Assembly: GCA_023266235.1 (NCBI GenBank)
Contig: JAHFRL010000037.1
Span: 1-35,110 of the forward strand
Reading direction: 5' to 3'
DNA: 35,110 bases
Source: Betaproteobacteria bacterium
GTDB taxonomy: Bacteria; Pseudomonadota; Gammaproteobacteria; Burkholderiales; SG8-41
A program made the translations under genes and the position numbers. Shown piece after piece: positions 1-10,287 of the stretch. Under the pieces are notes generated by a model. It saw only the letters and a list, made by a program, of their open reading frames with translations, did no database searches and was not told the DNA's origin. The first letter of the stretch is position 1, and every line of letters starts with the position of its first letter.

Positions 1-1
1 C

Positions 2-1024
2 ATGACGCCGACCGGACGCGAAACCGGGGTGACGTTGTTCGGCGACCGCGTGCAGCGCTGCTATCTGCCGTACGATTTTCCATCCGCAGTCGGGCGTTTT
101 CTCGACCATTTCAGGCCGGCGTGCGGCATACTGCTCGAGACCGAGATCTGGCCCAATTTGGTCCACGCTTGCCGCGCGCGCGGCACGCCGGTCTACCTCC
201 TTAGCGCGCGGCTGTCGGAAAAATCTTTCCGCAAGTATCGGCGTTTCGGCGCGCTTGCCATGGCAACCCTGAGTGAAATGTCCGGCATTGCAGCGCAAAG
301 CACCGCCGATTCTAATCGCCTCAAGGCACTTGGCGCTCCGGCGGTCGTGGTGACCGGCAACTTGAAATTCGACATCGCGCCCGATGCGGCGCTGGTGGCG
401 CAAGGCAAGGCATGGCGCGCGGCGTGGGGCAAGTCGCGGCCGGTACTGTTATGCGCGAGCACGCGCGAAGGCGAGGAGGCATTGCTATTACAAGCGCTGC
501 AGGAGACCGATATCGCGCAATGGTTGACGGTAATCGTGCCGCGGCATCCGCAGCGCTTCGACGAGGTCGCGGCGTTGCTCGACCGCGCGGGGGTTCCGTA
601 CCAACGCCGCAGCGCAAGTCAGCCGCTCGCAGCGCAGACGCGCGTTGTGCTCGGCGACAGCATGGGCGAGATGTTCGCTTACTACGCCGCGTGCGACGTC
701 GCCATCATCGGCGGCAGCCTGCTGCCGTTCGGCGCGCAGAACCTGATCGAGGCGTGCGCGGTCGGGTGCCCGGTCATCGTCGGGCCGCACACTTACAACT
801 TTGCCGAGGCAACACAGCGGGCGGTTGAGAGCGGGGCCGCACTGCAGGTTGCGGATGCACGCGGCGCGATTGCCGCGGCGCGCGAGCTATCGCAGGATGG
901 GGCGCGCGCGCGGCGCATGGCGCAGGCCGGCCTCGAATTCACGCGCGCCCATCAGGGCGCAACGGCGCGCACGGTGGAGCTGATCGAATTGGGAAATGTA
1001 AAAACGGGAATAGGAAATGGTTAA
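2..1024 (+). CDS. waaA: 3-deoxy-D-manno-octulosonic acid (Kdo) transferase, 5' truncated by the window edge
   Basis: This inner-membrane-associated enzyme moves Kdo from CMP-Kdo to lipid A precursor in LPS core synthesis. About 340 residues are visible. The family is usually about 420, so the first 80 or so, including the N-terminal membrane anchor, lie outside the window. The opening MTPTGRE matches an internal family motif and is not the start. LLETEIWPNLV and the C-terminal GT-B nucleotide-sugar segment (GGSLLPFGAQNLIEACAVGCPVI region, cut short here as GGSLLPFGAQNLIEA) are characteristic. The last residues (GNVKTGIGNG) are encoded by the left arm of a heptamer hairpin element, so the C-terminus seems to have been extended or rewritten by that repeat. 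In betaproteobacteria waaA often lies beside tolC; here gmd and manC separate them. Identification is confident; the true start cannot be seen. Confidence 0.93.
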   Translation: MTPTGRETGVTLFGDRVQRCYLPYDFPSAVGRFLDHFRPACGILLETEIWPNLVHACRARGTPVYLLSARLSEKSFRKYRRFGALAMATLSEMSGIAAQSTADSNRLKALGAPAVVVTGNLKFDIAPDAALVAQGKAWRAAWGKSRPVLLCASTREGEEALLLQALQETDIAQWLTVIVPRHPQRFDEVAALLDRAGVPYQRRSASQPLAAQTRVVLGDSMGEMFAYYAACDVAIIGGSLLPFGAQNLIEACAVGCPVIVGPHTYNFAEATQRAVESGAALQVADARGAIAAARELSQDGARARRMAQAGLEFTRAHQGATARTVELIELGNVKTGIGNG

Positions 1025-1049
1025 AGCCGTTTCCCCATTCCCCATTACA
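989..1049. repeat. Intergenic inverted heptamer-repeat element at the waaA 3' end
   Basis: The left arm (989-1020) is built of units such as GGGAAATG, GGGAATA and GGAAATG. The right arm (1028-1048) carries the complementary TTTCCCCATTCCCCATTA units. The waaA stop TAA lies between them at 1022-1024. The arms pair imperfectly. Same family as the other elements listed here; function unknown. Confidence 0.75.
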
Positions 1050-1069
1050 CTCGATCGCGCGAAAATAGT

Positions 1070-1153
1070 CGCGATAAGCGATTAGGTGATTCAGCGATCA
1101 AGGGAATTTAATCCCTCAATCACTCGATTACTGAATTACCGAATCACTATTCA
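1070..1153. repeat. Intergenic inverted octamer-repeat element between waaA and gmd
   Basis: The arms have an 8-bp rather than 7-bp period. The left arm (1070-1108) reads as GCGATTAG, GTGATTCA, GCGATCAA. The right arm (1109-1153) reads as CAATCACT, CGATTACT, GAATTACC, GAATCACT. They meet at an AT-rich centre, GGGAATTTAATCCC, giving a nearly continuous hairpin. The gmd stop codon (1147-1149 on the minus strand) lies in the outer edge of the right arm. It could act as a bidirectional terminator between the convergent waaA and gmd, but it has no U-tract. Confidence 0.75.
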
Positions 1154-2232
1154 TGCCGATCGTAGGCATTGAAGCCGTGACGCTTGACCAGCTCGTCGCG
1201 CTCCGCCGCCGTGAGATCTTCCCTGACCATTTCCTGCACCAGTTCCTTGAAGCGGATTTCGGGCGTCCATCCCAGCTGCTTTTTCGCCTTGCTTGCGTCA
1301 CCCAGTAACGAATCCACTTCCGTCGGGCGGAAATAGCGGGGATCCACCGCGACGATGCGCTTGCCGCTCCCATCCAGACCCTGCTCGTTTTTGCCTTTGC
1401 CTTTCCAGCTCAGTTTGATCCCGAGCTCGTTCGCCGCCGCGTTGACAAAATCGCGCACCGACCATTGCTCGCCGGTGGCGATTACATAATCCTCAGGTTT
1501 ATCCTGCTGCAGCATCAGCCATTGCGCGACGACGAAATCCCGCGCGTGCCCCCAGTCGCGCCTGGCGTCGAGATTGCCGAGATACAGGCAGTCCTGAAGC
1601 CCGAGCTTGATGCGCGCGAGCGCACGCGTGATCTTGCGCGTGACGAAGGTTTCGCCGCGCATCGGCGACTCGTGGTTGAACAAAATGCCGTTGCAGGCGA
1701 ACATGCCGTAAGCTTCGCGATAATTGACGGTGATCCAGTACGCGTAAAGCTTGGCCACGCCGTACGGCGAGCGCGGGTGAAAGGGCGTCGTTTCCTTCTG
1801 CGGGGATTCGCGGGTCAGCCCGAACAGCTCCGAAGTCGAGGCCTGGTAGTAGCGCGACTTTTTTTCCAGTCCCAGGATGCGCATTGCCTCGAGCATCCGC
1901 AGCGCGCCGAGCGCGTCCGAGTCCGCGGTGTATTCCGGTTCCTCGAACGAGACGGCGACGTGGCTTTGGGCCGCGAGGTTGTAAATTTCGTCCGGCTGGG
2001 TCTGCTGGATGATCCGAACCAGGCTGCTGGAATCCGTCATGTCGCCGTAGTGCAGTAAGAAATTGCGGTTGCCGACGTGGGAATCCTGATACAAGTGATC
2101 GATGCGATCGGTGTTGAACAGCGACTTCCTGCGCCTGATGCCGTGGACGACGTAGCCTTTGCTTAGCAGCAGTTCGGCGAGATAAGCGCCGTCCTGTCCG
2201 GTAATGCCGGTGATCAGGGCTGTTTTCTTCAT
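1147..2232 (-). CDS. gmd: GDP-mannose 4,6-dehydratase
   Basis: This cytoplasmic NADP-dependent SDR enzyme converts GDP-D-mannose to GDP-4-keto-6-deoxy-D-mannose, the precursor of GDP-fucose, GDP-rhamnose or GDP-perosamine. The product is 361 residues, a normal length. The Rossmann motif [13 protein letters not shown] is near residue 8, and the catalytic Tyr-Lys pair is in [13 protein letters not shown] chose the ATG at 2232 because [15 protein letters not shown] matches the family N-terminus and AAGGTAG lies just upstream; the open frame runs 45 codons further but that part is not protein-like. It is divergent from manC, which makes its substrate. No rmd, fcl or per gene is visible here, so the final sugar is unknown. 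Confidence 0.95.
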   Translation of the reverse strand: MKKTALITGITGQDGAYLAELLLSKGYVVHGIRRRKSLFNTDRIDHLYQDSHVGNRNFLLHYGDMTDSSSLVRIIQQTQPDEIYNLAAQSHVAVSFEEPEYTADSDALGALRMLEAMRILGLEKKSRYYQASTSELFGLTRESPQKETTPFHPRSPYGVAKLYAYWITVNYREAYGMFACNGILFNHESPMRGETFVTRKITRALARIKLGLQDCLYLGNLDARRDWGHARDFVVAQWLMLQQDKPEDYVIATGEQWSVRDFVNAAANELGIKLSWKGKGKNEQGLDGSGKRIVAVDPRYFRPTEVDSLLGDASKAKKQLGWTPEIRFKELVQEMVREDLTAAERDELVKRHGFNAYDRHE

Positions 2233-2370
2233 TGATTCGCTACCTTGTAGATTGGGGGCGGATTGCTCCGGGCACCGACGCGCCCGGCACGGCAGCCTTG
2301 CCCGCCGCAAGCGCCGCCACAATTCGCGCCGACCAGCGCGGAGGCGCAAAACGCTAAGCCCATGCAATAC

Positions 2371-2399
2371 CGGTTAAGTATGGAAACTCCAATTATAAT
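2371..2399 (+). promoter_or_regulatory. Candidate sigma70-type promoter for manC
   Basis: A perfect TATAAT lies at 2394-2399, in an AT-rich island of the otherwise GC-rich gmd/manC intergenic region (2233-2477). The -35 position, 17 bp upstream, holds a weak CGGTTA. The implied transcript start near 2406 would give manC a leader of about 70 nt. ATTATAAT is nearly palindromic, so it could also serve gmd. Confidence 0.4.
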
Positions 2400-2477
2400 C
2401 TCAGTCACCTGCGCCAAGGCGCGCCGCCGGTATTCCGGTTGCCGTCAGCGCAAACACTATCGAAAGTCGAGCATGAT

Positions 2478-3917
2478 GTGCTGATACCCGTCATTATTTC
2501 CGGCGGCAGCGGTACGCGGTTGTGGCCGGTTTCGCGGGAAGCATTCCCCAAGCCGTTCATACGTCTGCCCGACGGCAACACTCTGCTGCACAAGACGTTG
2601 CGGCGCGCGGCGGGGCTGGACGGGGTGAAGCAGGTCATCACGGTGACCAACCGCGAGCATTTCTTCATCACGTGCGATGAGTATCAGTCCACCGGCCTGC
2701 AACTCGAGCACGCATTTCTGCTCGAACCAAGCGCGCGCAATACGGCGCCGGCGGTCGCGTTTTCCGCGCTGTACGCGGCGGAGAATTACCCCGATCCGAC
2801 GCTGCTGATACTGCCGGCCGACAACCTGATCGAGCAGGAAGCGCGTTTTGCCGCGGCGGTGCGCGAAGCACAGACGCTTGCCGGGCGCGGCTATCTGGTG
2901 ACGTTTGGAATCAAACCCGGTGCGCCGGAAACCGGATTTGGTTATATCGAATGCGGTGATCCGATCGGCAACGCCGGTACACGCAAGGTGGCGCGCTTCA
3001 TCGAAAAGCCGGCGCTGGCGGCTGCGCGGCAATTCGTGGCGGGCGGGCGCTATTTGTGGAATTCCGGCATGTTTTGTTTCAAGGCGAGCGCCGTGCTCGC
3101 TGCTTTCAGGAAGTTTGCGCCGGAGATCCATGACCGGGCGCACGTGTGTTGGGAGCGCAGCCGCTCGGCGGCGATAAGCGGTCCACCCGCGTACCGTATC
3201 AATCTCGATCAGGACAGCCTCAAGGCGATCCCGGAGTTGTCCCTCGACTACGCGGTGATGGAGAAAGCGGACCGCATCGCGGTCGTGCCATGCGATTTCG
3301 GCTGGAACGATATCGGCTCGTGGGATGCGCTGAGCAAGTTATTTCCCGCCGACACACAGGGCAACCGCGTGCAGGGCGAAGCGCTGCTCGAGGGGAGCCG
3401 CGATTGCTATGTGCAAAGCGCGGCGCGCATCGTGGCCGCCGTCGGCGTCGAGGGACTGATCGTGGTCGATACGCCCGATGCGCTGCTCATCACGCGCCGC
3501 GACCAGACGCAGCAAGTGAAAAAAGTGACGCAGCAGTTGAAGCTGTTCGGCCATGACAGCTATCTGCAGCATCGCACCGTCAACCGCCCATGGGGAACCT
3601 ATACGGTGGTCGAGGAAGGGCCCGGCTTCAAGATCAAGCGCGTCGTGGTCAAGCCCGGGCGGGCGCTAAGTCTGCAAATGCACCGCCATCGCAGCGAGCA
3701 CTGGGTGGTCGTGTCCGGCGTCGCGCAGGTGATCAACGGCGAACGCGAGCTGCGCGTGGAGGTAAACGAGTCGACCTTCATTCCGGCCGGCAACAAACAC
3801 CGCCTGTCGAATCCCGGAACCGGGGATCTGGTCATCGTCGAAGTGCAAACCGGCGCGCGCCTCGACGAAGACGACATCGTCAGGTTTGACGATCACTACG
3901 GGCGCAGCTGGCGGTGA
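2478..3917 (+). CDS. manC: Mannose-1-phosphate guanylyltransferase / mannose-6-phosphate isomerase
   Basis: This bifunctional cytoplasmic enzyme (type II, ManC/AlgA/CpsB family) makes mannose-1-P from fructose-6-P together with a phosphomannomutase, then forms GDP-mannose. The nucleotidyltransferase signature GGSGTRLWPVSREAFPKPF is at the N-terminus. FIEKP lies mid-protein. The C-terminal cupin has the isomerase metal motif QMHRHRSEHW and PAGNKHRL. I chose the GTG at 2478 (479 residues) because MLIPVIISGGSGTRLWP is the standard family start. A TTG at 2439 would add 13 unconserved residues. The stop TGA is the first unit of a heptamer array. It supplies the substrate of divergent gmd. Confidence 0.93.
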   Translation: MLIPVIISGGSGTRLWPVSREAFPKPFIRLPDGNTLLHKTLRRAAGLDGVKQVITVTNREHFFITCDEYQSTGLQLEHAFLLEPSARNTAPAVAFSALYAAENYPDPTLLILPADNLIEQEARFAAAVREAQTLAGRGYLVTFGIKPGAPETGFGYIECGDPIGNAGTRKVARFIEKPALAAARQFVAGGRYLWNSGMFCFKASAVLAAFRKFAPEIHDRAHVCWERSRSAAISGPPAYRINLDQDSLKAIPELSLDYAVMEKADRIAVVPCDFGWNDIGSWDALSKLFPADTQGNRVQGEALLEGSRDCYVQSAARIVAAVGVEGLIVVDTPDALLITRRDQTQQVKKVTQQLKLFGHDSYLQHRTVNRPWGTYTVVEEGPGFKIKRVVVKPGRALSLQMHRHRSEHWVVVSGVAQVINGERELRVEVNESTFIPAGNKHRLSNPGTGDLVIVEVQTGARLDEDDIVRFDDHYGRSWR

Positions 3918-3983
3918 AGCGGCGAATGGGAAATACGAAATGGTGAATGGTGAGTCGTGAGTGGTGAATGGTGAATCGTAAAC
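3914..3983. repeat. One-armed heptamer tandem array after manC
   Basis: Ten consecutive 7-mers lie in perfect phase, consensus GGTGAAT: GTGAAGC, GGCGAAT, GGGAAAT, ACGAAAT, GGTGAAT, GGTGAGT, CGTGAGT, GGTGAAT, GGTGAAT, CGTAAAC. The first unit carries the manC stop codon. Unlike the sister elements there is no facing complementary arm; the next sequence is the remnant of a four-helix-bundle gene. Confidence 0.85.
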
Positions 3984-3987
3984 GACT

Positions 3988-4139
3988 TCAGGCGGCGACG
4001 TTCTCGTGCAATCCGGAGAGAAGCTTTCCCACCCGATCCAAGGACGAGAATATCCCATGCTCCGGGGAAATATAACCCAATTCTGCGGCAATCAGCATTG
4101 GGGTCTCGAGTTCGCTTAGCGAACCCTTGGCGACGCTGA
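3988..4139 (-). pseudogene. C-terminal remnant of a four-helix-bundle (23S rRNA intervening-sequence protein type) gene
   Basis: Reading the minus strand from the tolC stop gives SVAKGSLSELETPMLIAAEL followed by GYISPEHGIFSSLDRVGKLL and SGLHENVAA, then TGA at 3988-3990. The AKGSLSELET.LLIA..LGY pattern and the closing helix with a D.VGKLLSGL-type motif are the hallmarks of the four-helix-bundle/IVP family (about 120 residues). Only about the last 50 residues remain; the 5' part is missing and the sequence abuts the tolC stop. An internal ATG at 4098 leaves only 36 codons. It is most likely a relic left by a deletion or rearrangement. Such genes are often found beside surface-polysaccharide genes, which fits gmd and manC next door. 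Confidence 0.75.
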
Positions 4140-5465
4140 TTATTTTTCCAGCCACTGATTGACGTAGGCGAGGTCGTCTTCGGTGAGGGTGCCGGCGGCG
4201 GCCTTGAGCTTCAAGACGTTGATCGCGTAGGTGTAGATCGCCTGCGCATAGTCGCGCCGGGTGGTGATCACCTGCTGGGTGGCATTCAGCACGTCCACCT
4301 GCGTTCTCACTCCCACCTCCTGACCGAGCTTGGTCGAATCGAGCGAGCTCTGGGAGGAAATCAGGGCGGCCTCCAGGGCCTTGATCTGGGCAACGCCATT
4401 GGTCACGCCGAGGAACGCGGAGCGGGTGCTCAGCGCCACCGTGCGCTTGGTGTTCTCGAGGTCTTGTTTGGCCTTGTCCTGGTTGGCGAGCGCTTCGCGC
4501 ACCTTGGAGTTGATCAGGCCCCCCTGGTAGAGCGGCAGCGCCAACTGCAGGGCGATGAACTTGGTGGTGGTATCAATGCCAGCCCCGCCCTGGATGCCCG
4601 CGCCCGCACCCGAGTCGGTGTAACCGGCCACCGCATCCAGCGTCGGCAGGTGCCCGCCGCGGTTCCTGGAGACGTCTTGCGCCGCGATATCGAGCGCGGC
4701 CTGGGCGATCTTCACCTGCAGGCTCGAAGCCGTTGACTGCTCGACCCACGCGTCCATGCTGTTGGGTTGAGGCAGGGCGGGGGTAAAGCTGGCCGAGAGC
4801 CTGGCCAGCCCCGGCGGCAGCCGGCCGATGATCTGGCGCAGCGTCTGCCGCTTGATCTCGAGGTCGTTTTGCGCCGCGATCTCCTGCGACACGGCGAGAT
4901 CGTGGCGCGCCTGCGCGTCATTGGCATCCGTGATGGTGGCGGTGCCGACCTCGAAGTTGCGCTTCGCCTGCGCCAGCTGCTCGGAGAAGGCCGCCTTTTG
5001 TGCCGCGGCCAGGGTCACGTTGTTCTCGGCGAGCAGCACGTCGAAGTAGGCCTGCGCGACCCGCACGATCAAGTCCTGATCCGCCTGCAGGAAGGTGGCT
5101 TCCGACTGCGAGACCTGGTTCTTCGCCTGCTCGTAGGTGATCCAGTTCTGGAAGCGGAACAACGGCTGGGTGGCGGTCACGTTCACGCTATTGGAATTAA
5201 AGCGCGCGTTGCTGCCGGGCGCACCGCTGCGAAACTGCAGATCGCGGTCGTTCAACTGGGTGTTGCCCGACAGCGTCACCGCCGGCAGCAGCCCCGAGAG
5301 CCCCTGCGGCAGCTTCTCCTGGCCTGCCTGATAACTCGCCCGCGCCGAGGCATACACCGCGTCCGCGTCCCGCGCCTCGCGGTAGATCGAAACCAGGTCG
5401 GCGGCCGGCACCGCAGAAGCCGCCGCGAGCAGAAACCCAAATAATGCCCACGTGCAAATGCGCAT
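4140..5465 (-). CDS. tolC: TolC family outer membrane channel protein
   Basis: This is the outer membrane tunnel of tripartite efflux pumps or type I secretion. The product is 441 residues, typical for the family. A signal peptide is visible (MRICTWALFGFLLAAASAVP, then AADLVSIYREARDADAVY). It is followed by repeated coiled-coil-forming segments such as QAYFDVLLAENNVTLAAAQK and the second-half counterpart RSAFLGVTNGVAQIKALEAA, which reflect the internal duplication of the family. I chose the ATG at 5465 because it begins the signal peptide and has AGAGG just upstream. The open frame upstream to 5549 runs through a heptamer repeat and is not coding. It lies downstream of the Pcm-like gene, with an inverted-repeat element between them. 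Confidence 0.92.
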   Translation of the reverse strand: MRICTWALFGFLLAAASAVPAADLVSIYREARDADAVYASARASYQAGQEKLPQGLSGLLPAVTLSGNTQLNDRDLQFRSGAPGSNARFNSNSVNVTATQPLFRFQNWITYEQAKNQVSQSEATFLQADQDLIVRVAQAYFDVLLAENNVTLAAAQKAAFSEQLAQAKRNFEVGTATITDANDAQARHDLAVSQEIAAQNDLEIKRQTLRQIIGRLPPGLARLSASFTPALPQPNSMDAWVEQSTASSLQVKIAQAALDIAAQDVSRNRGGHLPTLDAVAGYTDSGAGAGIQGGAGIDTTTKFIALQLALPLYQGGLINSKVREALANQDKAKQDLENTKRTVALSTRSAFLGVTNGVAQIKALEAALISSQSSLDSTKLGQEVGVRTQVDVLNATQQVITTRRDYAQAIYTYAINVLKLKAAAGTLTEDDLAYVNQWLEK

Positions 5466-5476
5466 CAAGCCTCTGA

Positions 5477-5562
5477 TTGGGAAATAGGGAATGGGAAATA
5501 GGGAATTGTGACGCGCAAAGCGCCGCTCTGGCCATTCGCTATTTACCATTCACCACTATTCA
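5477..5562. repeat. Intergenic inverted heptamer-repeat element between pcm-like gene and tolC
   Basis: The left arm (5477-5508) contains GGAAATA, GGGAATG, GGAAATA, GGGAATT. The right arm (5531-5562) contains ATTCGCT, ATTTACC, ATTCACC. The loop is GC-rich (GCGCAAAGCGC). The element runs from the stop codon of the upstream minus-strand gene to just before the tolC ribosome binding site, filling the whole intergenic space. Confidence 0.8.
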
Positions 5563-6234
5563 AAACACGAATCTTTCCGGTTGCGGGGCATTGCGCAGTG
5601 CCGGGATGCAGGTCTCGAACAGCCCGAGCGCATTGCAGGCGCCGCCGGCGGCGCACGTGATCAGGCGCGCTTCCATCACCGGCGCTTCGCCGACGACCGC
5701 CAGCAGGCGGCCGCCCGGATTCAGACTCTGCTCAAATGCATCCGCCAGCACCGGCACCGAGCCGGTCAGCAAGATTACGTCGTAGGGCGCATGCTTGCTC
5801 CACCCGCGCGCGGCATCGCCGGCTTCGAGCGTAATGTTGGTAATGCCGTGCGCCGCAAGCCGGGCTGCCGCCTGCGCGCTGAACTCGGGAATGATTTCCA
5901 CGCTGGTGACATGCGCGCCGCGCTTGGCGAGCAGCGCCGTCATGTAGCCGCTGCCGGTGCCGACTTCGAGGACGCGGTCGGTGGGCTTGATGGCGAGCTC
6001 CTGCAGCATGCGCGCCTCGAGCTTGGGCGCCAGCATTTTCTCGCCATGGCCGAGCGGGATTTCCATGTCGACAAACGCCAGGCTGCGGTACTGCTCCGGG
6101 ACAAACTCCTCGCGCCGCACCGCAAACAGCAGATCGAGCACCTGCTGATCGAGCACTTCCCACGGCCTGATCTGCTGCTCGACCATGTTGAAACGGGCGC
6201 GCTGCAAATACTCGGCGTCGATTTGTGCACTCAT
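5560..6234 (-). CDS. Protein-L-isoaspartate O-methyltransferase family protein
   Basis: This is a SAM-dependent class I methyltransferase of the Pcm family, which repairs isoaspartyl residues. The product is 224 residues. The SAM-binding motif EVGTGSGYMTALLAKRGAHV is preceded by the family's substrate-side segment (MVEQQIRPWEVLD and VPLGHGE-like IPLGHGEKMLAPK). I chose the start MSAQIDAEYL at 6234; a longer frame to 6282 would add 16 residues without family support. This is the divergent Pcm-like lineage found beside tolC in betaproteobacteria, and methylation of isoaspartate by it is an inference from the family. The stop lies in the right arm of a heptamer element. It is divergent from thiC. 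Confidence 0.85.
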   Translation of the reverse strand: MSAQIDAEYLQRARFNMVEQQIRPWEVLDQQVLDLLFAVRREEFVPEQYRSLAFVDMEIPLGHGEKMLAPKLEARMLQELAIKPTDRVLEVGTGSGYMTALLAKRGAHVTSVEIIPEFSAQAAARLAAHGITNITLEAGDAARGWSKHAPYDVILLTGSVPVLADAFEQSLNPGGRLLAVVGEAPVMEARLITCAAGGACNALGLFETCIPALRNAPQPERFVF

Positions 6235-6276
6235 GATGGGGGCGAAAAAACGGGGATTCGTTACGGGATTCGGGAC

Positions 6277-8336
<2,060 letters not shown>

Positions 8337-8350
8337 AGATTTTTCCGGTA

Positions 8351-8386
8351 CCAATGAAACGGCCGCGAAAGCGGCCGTTTCATTGG
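8351..8386 (+). terminator. Perfect 16-bp stem-loop with GAAA tetraloop downstream of thiC
   Basis: CCAATGAAACGGCCGC (8351-8366), loop GAAA, GCGGCCGTTTCATTGG (8371-8386). The stem is perfect, and the GNRA-type loop is unusually stable. It lies 15 bp after the thiC stop. No T-run follows on either strand, so it may be a factor-dependent terminator or an mRNA 3'-end stabiliser rather than a classical intrinsic terminator. Confidence 0.6.
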
Positions 8387-8492
8387 GGGGATCAGGCCGG
8401 TTGCCGCAGCGCCTTCGGCCAGATCCATTACGTGGCTCGCGCCCGTCAGCCACCCGCACACTGCCATGAGCAGGCCACCGATCTTGCGGGAA

Positions 8493-9290
8493 TCAAGCAT
8501 GGCGAATCTCCGGGGTCTCGACGCTTAAGTCGACGACGATATTGGTCGCAATCCAGCGCTGCAGGCTTACACCCAGATTGAATTCGGCGTCGGTCGCCAG
8601 GGTGCTTTCCAGCGCGGCGCCGAGTCTGCAGCCCTGTTCGATCGCGGCGAGAAATGCCAGTTCGCCGCGCGCAAGCGGGGCGACAGTGGCGCGCAAGCCC
8701 GGCCGGTAAACGATCGCCCGCTGCGGGCCGCTGTCGAGATCAACGGCGATCTCGCCGCAATAATCGTCCTGATGCACCTCCCAGATGCGGTAGATCGGAT
8801 ATGGCGATTCGAGCGTGCTGACCGCCGGGTGCAGCTTGAGTTTAAGCGTCGGGTAAGCGCTTTCCGCTATCCGGCCGGGCCGGCCGGTGTCGAGCGGCGC
8901 ATGATCGGCGGCGTAATGGGCGCGCTGCACAAGCCACTCGAGACGGGCGACGTCGCACAAATAAGGCAGGGACTGTGCGTGCGGAAACGTGGCGAGAAAT
9001 TCCGCGAATTGCACGCCGTATTCGTTGAGATCCCCGCTCATCGACGGATGCGCGCGGCAATATGCGCGCGCGAGGCCATCGAAAAATTCCCCGCCCACCA
9101 GCTTGCCGATGATCGGATAAACCGCGGCGAGCGCTGTGGTCGCGTTGGCGATCATGTTCCCGCGGTAAATCCCGATGCGGCGGCGCGCGCGGTCGGCATC
9201 GCCGGCGATCAACTGCGCCGCGTCGTCAGCGCATGCGGGGTCCGCCAGCGCCGCGCCGAAGCAATGCTGCGTGGCGAGCAGCTCAGGCAT
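8493..9290 (-). CDS. DUF2063-type (HvfC/BufC) putative DNA-binding-domain partner protein
   Basis: The product is 265 residues. The N-terminal half fits the HvfC/BufC N-terminal domain (formerly DUF2063): helical, with [40 protein letters not shown], a [11 protein letters not shown] segment and [12 protein letters not shown]. In characterised MNIO systems the partner protein supports the DUF692 oxidase in modifying cysteines of a small precursor peptide, probably by substrate recognition; here that is inference. The start codon overlaps the hvfB-like stop by 8 nt (ATGCCTGA), implying translational coupling. The C-terminal half ([12 protein letters not shown] end) is less conserved. Confidence 0.85.
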   Translation of the reverse strand: MPELLATQHCFGAALADPACADDAAQLIAGDADRARRRIGIYRGNMIANATTALAAVYPIIGKLVGGEFFDGLARAYCRAHPSMSGDLNEYGVQFAEFLATFPHAQSLPYLCDVARLEWLVQRAHYAADHAPLDTGRPGRIAESAYPTLKLKLHPAVSTLESPYPIYRIWEVHQDDYCGEIAVDLDSGPQRAIVYRPGLRATVAPLARGELAFLAAIEQGCRLGAALESTLATDAEFNLGVSLQRWIATNIVVDLSVETPEIRHA

Positions 9291-10125
9291 AGACTGTCTC
9301 CATCACGGATTCGGCTTTGCTCGCCTCAGCGAGAAGCACGTCGAGCGCGGGAATGTTGGTGTCCCATTCGATCAGTGTCGGCACGTTACCGCAGCGGCGG
9401 CAGGCAGCCCCGTACAGCATCCACACCGGGTCGATGACGCGAGAGCCGTGATCGTCGATCAGGCACTCGTCGCCTTGCGTGTGGCCGGCGAGATGGATCT
9501 CGCACACCGCGTCCGTCGGCAGCGCTTGCAACGCCTCGGCCGGATCGAAGCCGTGGTTCACGGCATTGACGTAAAGGTTGTTGACGTCGAGCAGGATGCC
9601 GCAGCCGCTTGCGCGAGCGAGCGCGGCGAGGAATTCGAATTCCGGCATTTCCTCATGGCGGTAGCGCAGATAACTCGCGATGTTCTCGATGAGGATCGTG
9701 CGGCCGAGCGCGCTTTGCACCTGTTCGACGCGCGTCACCATCAGGTCCAGCGCTTCGCGCGTGCAGGGCAGCGGGAGAAGGTCGTTGAAATGGCGGCCGC
9801 CGACCGCCCCCCAGCACAAGTGTTCGGACACCAGCGCAGGTTCGATGCGCTCGACCAGGCGTTGCAACCTGGCGAGATGGCGCTCGCGCAGGCTATCGGC
9901 GGAGCCGAGCGACAGGCCGACACCGTGCAGGCTCAGCGGATAATCGCGCCGCACGTGCTCGAGCACGTGCAAGTCGTAGCCGCCGTCGCCGAAATAATTC
10001 TCGCTGTGGACTTCGAGCCAGCCGATATGCGGCCGGCCTTCCAGAAAGTGGCGGTAATGGCAGGCGCGCAGCCCGATCCCGGCCCCGCTTACAGGCTGAT
10101 TTGACCGGGCTGCGCGTTTTTTCAT
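9283..10125 (-). CDS. DUF692 multinuclear non-heme iron oxidase (MNIO), HvfB/BufB-like
   Basis: The product is 280 residues, a TIM-barrel fold enzyme of the DUF692 (MNIO) family that uses two or three iron ions to modify RiPP-like peptides, usually cysteines. Metal-ligand and family motifs visible: [60 protein letters not shown] and [10 protein letters not shown] chose the ATG at 10125 because AAGGAACAG precedes it directly; the frame can extend to 10146. No small cysteine-rich secreted precursor (HvfA/BufA, DUF2282 type) is encoded next to it, which is unusual. It probably forms a two-gene operon with the downstream DUF2063 gene. Confidence 0.9.
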   Translation of the reverse strand: MKKRAARSNQPVSGAGIGLRACHYRHFLEGRPHIGWLEVHSENYFGDGGYDLHVLEHVRRDYPLSLHGVGLSLGSADSLRERHLARLQRLVERIEPALVSEHLCWGAVGGRHFNDLLPLPCTREALDLMVTRVEQVQSALGRTILIENIASYLRYRHEEMPEFEFLAALARASGCGILLDVNNLYVNAVNHGFDPAEALQALPTDAVCEIHLAGHTQGDECLIDDHGSRVIDPVWMLYGAACRRCGNVPTLIEWDTNIPALDVLLAEASKAESVMETVYA

Positions 10126-10273
10126 CTGTTCCTTACCGTTTCCCATACTCGCGCCGAGATATTACCAGCCCGCTTGTAAATACGCTGCCATTCTGCGCCT
10201 GGATGCGCCGGCTGGCGTGCCGGCGCGCCCGGGGCGACATCCCGACATGATCCGTAAGCCGCGATTTAACCGC

Positions 10274-10279
10274 TACAAT
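10274..10279 (+). promoter_or_regulatory. Candidate -10 box very close to the uppP start codon
   Basis: TACAAT ends 8 bp before the ATG at 10288, so transcription would start at or next to the start codon, giving a nearly leaderless mRNA. No convincing -35 is seen. The rest of the 162-bp divergent spacer to the DUF692 gene holds no gene that I can recognise. Confidence 0.3.
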
Positions 10280-10287
10280 GGCGGGCG

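Noticed and set aside
3914..3983. CRISPR-like array after manC
   Set aside because: Units are 7 bp with no spacers, and no cas gene is present; it belongs to the heptamer element family.
3666..4091. 141-codon minus-strand frame across the heptamer array and manC 3' end
   Set aside because: Its repeated YDSPFTTHDSPFT part is simply translated heptamer repeat; the genuine protein signal in this place is in another frame (the four-helix-bundle remnant).
8351..8386. The thiC stem-loop as a classical bidirectional Rho-independent terminator
   Set aside because: No T-run follows on either strand, so it is listed only as a stem-loop of probable termination or stabilising role.
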